Below, one piece after another: positions 60,520 through 64,000 of a stretch of DNA of 64,000 nucleotides (within the stretch, counting starts at the first letter, position 1; each line of letters begins with the position of its first letter). The position numbers and the translations under genes were made by a program. A model generated the notes under the pieces. That model saw only the letters and a list, made by a program, of their open reading frames with translations, was not told the origin of the DNA and did no database searches. This DNA is from Pseudooceanicola nitratireducens (GTDB taxonomy: Bacteria > Pseudomonadota > Alphaproteobacteria > Rhodobacterales > Rhodobacteraceae), in assembly GCF_900109195.1 (NCBI RefSeq), contig NZ_FNZG01000003.1:706244-770243 (forward strand), written 5' to 3'.

Positions 60520-61761
60520 TCAGGAAAACGCCCGCCCGGGATCGAAGGCGGCAATGTCCTGGTTCGGCTGACGCCCTTCCGCCAGATCGGTGATGATCCG
60601 CCCGGTGATCCCGCCCAGGGTCAGGCCCAGGTGCTGATGCCCGAAGGCATGCAGGATCCGGTCCGATCCCGGCGCAAAGCCGATCGCGGGCAGCGAATCC
60701 GGCAGGGTCGGACGGAAGCCCAGCCAGCTGCTGTCCGGGTCCGGCAAGGGGCCCAGCATCTCTTGCCCGCGCCGTTTCAGATAGGCCAGCCGCCCAGCAT
60801 TGGCCGGCGCGTCCAGCCCCGCGATCTCGACCGTTCCGGCCAGCCGCAGCCCCCGCGCCATGGGCACGGCATAGAAACCGCCCTCGCCCCAGCCGACGGG
60901 CCGGGTGACGCGCGCGGCCTCGCCCGGGAACATCAGGTGATAGCCGCGTTCGGTGCCCAGGGGCAGGTTTTCGGCCCCGCTCCCCGTGATCCGGCCCGAG
61001 AACGCCCCCGCCGCCACAACCGCCCGCCGGGCGGTGACCGCGTCCGCATCCGTGCTGATGACAACCCTCTCGCCCTGCTGCGCCACGGACAGCACCCGCT
61101 GCGACAGATGCGCGCCGCCTTGGGCCAGGAAAGCCGCGTGGAAGCGGCCGACAAGCGCCTCGGGGTCGCGGATGTGACGGGCATCGGGGAAATGCACCGC
61201 GCGGGCGATGCTCAGGCGCAGCCCCGGCTCGGCCTCCTGCGCCTGTTCCGGGGTCATCTCTTGCCAGTTCACCCCCAGGTCGCGCCGCCGGATTAGCCCC
61301 GCTTCGGCCCCCTGCCCGCCGGCCCGCGTCGACCAGACCGAGATCTGGCCCCTCGCCACCACCAGGTCCCCGGCCCCGGCAGCCTCGATCAGAGGGTTCA
61401 GCCCGGCGTCCGCATGGGCCAGCACCCCGGCCAGCGCCGCGGCGATCCGCGACGACGGCTTGGCCCGACAATTGGCGAGGAACCGCAGCATCCACAGCGG
61501 ATGGCGCAGCGCATGGCCCCAGCTGACCGAAAGCGGCGTGTTGCTGCCCAGAAGCAGCCCCGGCAGCCCGCTCAGGACCGAAGGGTCATTGACCGGCAGG
61601 CAGGCATAGGTGGCGATGGTGCAGGCGTTGCCCGAACTGGTGCCCGATCCCGGCGCGGCCGGGTCGATCAGCACCACCCGATGTCCACGCATTGCCGCCC
61701 ACAGGGCCGTGCTGACGCCCACGACACCGGCCCCGATCACCGCCAGGTCATAATCGCTCAT
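60520..61761 (-). CDS. FAD-dependent oxidase/dehydrogenase, DadA-like (DAO family)
   Basis: A 413-residue flavoprotein. N-terminal FAD site [30 protein letters not shown], and the later [22 protein letters not shown] of D-amino-acid dehydrogenases; the C-terminal [24 protein letters not shown] binds FAD. The family oxidises D-amino acids, feeding electrons to the respiratory chain. The exact substrate is not known. Single gene, convergent with yidD and divergent from ttcA. Confidence 0.9.
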   Translation of the reverse strand: MSDYDLAVIGAGVVGVSTALWAAMRGHRVVLIDPAAPGSGTSSGNACTIATYACLPVNDPSVLSGLPGLLLGSNTPLSVSWGHALRHPLWMLRFLANCRAKPSSRIAAALAGVLAHADAGLNPLIEAAGAGDLVVARGQISVWSTRAGGQGAEAGLIRRRDLGVNWQEMTPEQAQEAEPGLRLSIARAVHFPDARHIRDPEALVGRFHAAFLAQGGAHLSQRVLSVAQQGERVVISTDADAVTARRAVVAAGAFSGRITGSGAENLPLGTERGYHLMFPGEAARVTRPVGWGEGGFYAVPMARGLRLAGTVEIAGLDAPANAGRLAYLKRRGQEMLGPLPDPDSSWLGFRPTLPDSLPAIGFAPGSDRILHAFGHQHLGLTLGGITGRIITDLAEGRQPNQDIAAFDPGRAFS

Positions 61762-61848
61762 GGCCCGCCCTCCTGTTGCCTCCCTGTTGTGATGTCAAAA
61801 GACACCATCCCTCTTCCCCCGGACAGCGCAAAATGCGATAGCGCGCCC

Positions 61849-62727
61849 ATGCTCGACGATCTTGATGATATCCACCCGCTGTTCCACGGTGCCCCCAAAA
61901 GCACCGAGTTCAAGAAGCTGCGCAAACGCATCGTGCAGAACGTGCGCGAGGCGGTGGACCAATATGGCATGGTCGAACCGGGCGCGCGCTGGCTGGTCTG
62001 CCTGTCGGGCGGCAAGGACAGCTATACCCTGCTGGCCATCCTGCACGAGCTGAAGTGGCGCGGGCTTCTGCCCGTCGACATCCTGGCCTGCAACCTGGAT
62101 CAGGGGCAGCCCGGCTTTCCCGCCACCGTCCTGCCCGAATTCCTGGAAAAGATGCAGGTGCCGCACCGCATCGAATACCAGGACACCTATTCCATCGTCG
62201 TCGACAAGGTGCCCCAGGGGCGGACCTATTGCGCGCTGTGTTCGCGTCTGCGGCGCGGCAACCTCTATCGCATCGCGCGCGAGGAAGGCTGTTCCGCCGT
62301 CGTCCTGGGCCATCACCGCGATGATATCCTTGAGACCTTCTTCATGAACCTCTTCCACGGCGGCCGCCTTGCGACCATGCCTCCGAAGCTGGTGAACGAA
62401 GAAGGCGACCTGTTCGTCTATCGCCCCCTCGCCCATGTGGCCGAGGTCGATTGCGAGAAATTCGCCCGCGCGATGAACTATCCGATCATCCCCTGCGACC
62501 TCTGCGGATCGCAGGACGGGCTGCAGCGCCAGCAGGTCAAGCAGATCCTGGATGGCTGGGAAAAGAACAGCCCCGGACGGCGTCAGGTGATGTTCCGGTC
62601 GCTGATGAACATCCGGCCCTCGCATATGCTGGACCCCAAACTGTTCGATTTTGCCGGGCTGATGCGTGACATGGCCGCGCCCGCGCAGGATCACGGCGAG
62701 GCAGGCGAAATCCCGAAGCTGCGTTAA
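61849..62727 (+). CDS. ttcA: tRNA 2-thiocytidine(32) synthetase TtcA
   Basis: A 292-residue enzyme that adds sulfur to C32 of some tRNAs using an Fe-S cluster. PP-loop [18 protein letters not shown], Cys pair [39 protein letters not shown], and Cys pair [16 protein letters not shown] are complete. The start is uncertain: ATG 61849 fits the family, while ATG 61792 is also in frame; neither has a good ribosome site. Confidence 0.95.
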   Translation: MLDDLDDIHPLFHGAPKSTEFKKLRKRIVQNVREAVDQYGMVEPGARWLVCLSGGKDSYTLLAILHELKWRGLLPVDILACNLDQGQPGFPATVLPEFLEKMQVPHRIEYQDTYSIVVDKVPQGRTYCALCSRLRRGNLYRIAREEGCSAVVLGHHRDDILETFFMNLFHGGRLATMPPKLVNEEGDLFVYRPLAHVAEVDCEKFARAMNYPIIPCDLCGSQDGLQRQQVKQILDGWEKNSPGRRQVMFRSLMNIRPSHMLDPKLFDFAGLMRDMAAPAQDHGEAGEIPKLR

Positions 62728-62782
62728 ACAGCTGTTGAAACCTTGGCGTTAGCCTGACCCGGAACCGATTTCCGGGGGCAGG

Positions 62783-64000
62783 ATGAAACGGCCATTCAGT
62801 ATACACTTACGATCCCTGCGCGATCGCCTGCGGCGGATGCTGATCGGGCCGCAGACGCTGGCCTTTCTGCCGGCGCTTGCCCTGGCCGCCTTCTGGTTCG
62901 CCGGCGAACCCGGGTTGATGGCGACGGCGCTTGGGCTGCCCGTGCTGTTCGCCCTGCTGGGCGGTTTCAACGCCACCGCGCCGAAACATGTGCAATCCTG
63001 CGATCCCGTCACCGGCCTGCCGCTGCATGACACCCTGGCCAAGACGTTGCAGGCGGCCATGGACGGCACGCTGTCGACCCGGCGGGCGACCGGATGCTAC
63101 ATGGTGGCGATCGACGATTTCGACGTGATTACGGATCGTTACGGACGATCCGCCGCAGATCACGTGCTTCAGAAAACCGCGCAACGCCTGCGCATGGTGC
63201 TGCGCGATGGCGATATCATCTGCCGCACCGGCCACGCCAGTTTCGGCGTTGCCCTGGCCCCGGTGATGCAACTGGATATCGAAACCGCGATCCAGCTGGC
63301 CAGCCGCCTGCAATCCGGGGCCGAAGAACCGATCATCCTGGATGGCACGGTGATCTATGTCTCGGTCTCGATCGGCTTCTGTCAGGGCAGCCGCGTGCCG
63401 GAGAACTCGGGCCAGGGGCTGATGGATGCGGCCGCCACCGCCCTGGGCGAGGCGATCCGCAACGCGCCTTCGGCGATTCGGTCCTATTCCGACGAATTGC
63501 GCCGCACCGAACGCTCGCGCCACATTTTCGCGGATGAGGCCGCCGCCGCCCTGGACAGCGGGGATATCCTGCCGCATTTTCAGCCCCAGGTCTCGACCGA
63601 CACCGGCCGCATCACCGGGTTTGAGGCTCTCGCCCGGTGGACCCACCCCGAACGCGGTGCCATCGCCCCGGCGGATTTCCTTCCCGTGCTGGAAAACGCT
63701 GGCAAGCTCGCCCGCCTGGGCGAGGTCATGTTGAACCGATCGCTGGCCGCGCTGCGGGCCTGGGATGATGCCGGGCTGGACGTGCCAACCGTCGCGGTCA
63801 ACTTCTCCTCGGATGAGCTTCGAAACCCCAAGCTGATCGACAAGGTGAAATGGGAGCTGGATCGATACGAACTCGACCCCTCGCGCCTGTCGATCGAGGT
63901 TCTGGAAACCGTTGTTGCCGCCTCTCCCGAGGATGTGGTGTCGCGCAATGTCAACGGCTTGGCCCGTCTGGGCTGCCGGATCGACCTGGATGATTTCGGC
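62783..64000 (+). CDS. GGDEF-EAL protein with degenerate GGDEF, cut by window end
   Basis: The first 406 residues of a cyclic-di-GMP protein; no stop before the window ends. Two hydrophobic helices (TLAFLPALALAAFWFA and LMATALGLPVLFALLGGF) anchor it. A GGDEF-like domain (about 75-225) has CDPVTGLPLHDTL and ending DDFDVITDRYGRSAADHVL, but the signature (R)GGDEF reads TGHASFGVAL (G150-H-A-S-F), so cyclase activity is not expected. The EAL domain starts near 255: FQPQVSTDTGRITGFEALARW (EAL 281-283), VAVNFSSDELRNP, SIEVLETVV and DLDDFG are typical. So it is probably a phosphodiesterase. Confidence 0.9.
   Translation, partial: MKRPFSIHLRSLRDRLRRMLIGPQTLAFLPALALAAFWFAGEPGLMATALGLPVLFALLGGFNATAPKHVQSCDPVTGLPLHDTLAKTLQAAMDGTLSTRRATGCYMVAIDDFDVITDRYGRSAADHVLQKTAQRLRMVLRDGDIICRTGHASFGVALAPVMQLDIETAIQLASRLQSGAEEPIILDGTVIYVSVSIGFCQGSRVPENSGQGLMDAAATALGEAIRNAPSAIRSYSDELRRTERSRHIFADEAAAALDSGDILPHFQPQVSTDTGRITGFEALARWTHPERGAIAPADFLPVLENAGKLARLGEVMLNRSLAALRAWDDAGLDVPTVAVNFSSDELRNPKLIDKVKWELDRYELDPSRLSIEVLETVVAASPEDVVSRNVNGLARLGCRIDLDDFG

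Overview
The window is GC-rich chromosomal DNA from an alphaproteobacterium, most likely family Rhodobacteraceae (Roseobacter group). The basis is gene content and order: rsmI-yraN-gshB divergent from an LpoA-like lipoprotein gene, uvrC-pgsA-moaD-moaE, ribF-ycgN-ltaE, rpmH-rnpA-yidD, groES-groEL with a CIRCE site, a VPLPA-type C-terminal sorting signal, and a repeated intergenic element with a TCTTGCC-GAAATA core. Genus and species cannot be set from this sequence alone. No phage, insertion sequence, CRISPR array, toxin-antitoxin pair or recognisable defence locus is present; this is mostly core genome.

Layout. 0-14 kb: glutathione synthetase and RNA/DNA maintenance genes, PII uridylyltransferase glnD overlapping lipid II flippase murJ, a phospholipase D-like protein, a rhomboid homologue lacking its catalytic residues, trpS and an RhlE-type helicase. 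14-19 kb: small metabolic enzymes, a hemerythrin, two divergent exported proteins with Cys-His signatures, and a VPLPA-CTERM protein facing an AT-rich spacer with three spaced dyads. 19-28 kb: aspS, an isolated phnM-like gene, groESL, a DUF2161 nuclease-fold protein, a ZIP-like transporter and an HxlR regulator. 28-40 kb: ppaC, a HAD hydrolase, a MaoC hydratase, the ribF operon, prs, and a pyrB operon carrying a tail-anchored protein of unknown function and a dihydroorotase homologue that has lost its metal ligands, ending in plsY. 40-50 kb: gshA, rsmE divergent from ubiA, an OmpA protein overlapping a coiled-coil membrane partner, then uvrC-pgsA-moaDE. 50-64 kb: SDR / cation antiporter / zinc ribbon / S49 peptidase operon, an ABC-2 exporter, tRNA-Arg(ACG), a TVP38 - disulfide reductase-like - histidine kinase operon, rpmH-rnpA-yidD, a DadA-like oxidase, ttcA and an EAL protein cut by the window end.

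Themes. Both steps of glutathione synthesis are present but 40 kb apart. Three enzyme homologues have visibly lost key residues (rhomboid, dihydroorotase, GGDEF) and a fourth, the disulfide reductase-like flavoprotein, has a changed C-terminal motif; these are the most interesting protein-level observations. At DNA level, five copies of a modular intergenic repeat (conserved core, a hairpin of variable sequence, a C-rich hairpin) sit after 3' ends of genes, and two of them keep the stem while changing its sequence. I found no clearly new multi-gene system; the best candidates are the pyrB / tail-anchored / pseudo-dihydroorotase operon, the TVP38 / flavoprotein / histidine kinase operon and the repeat family.
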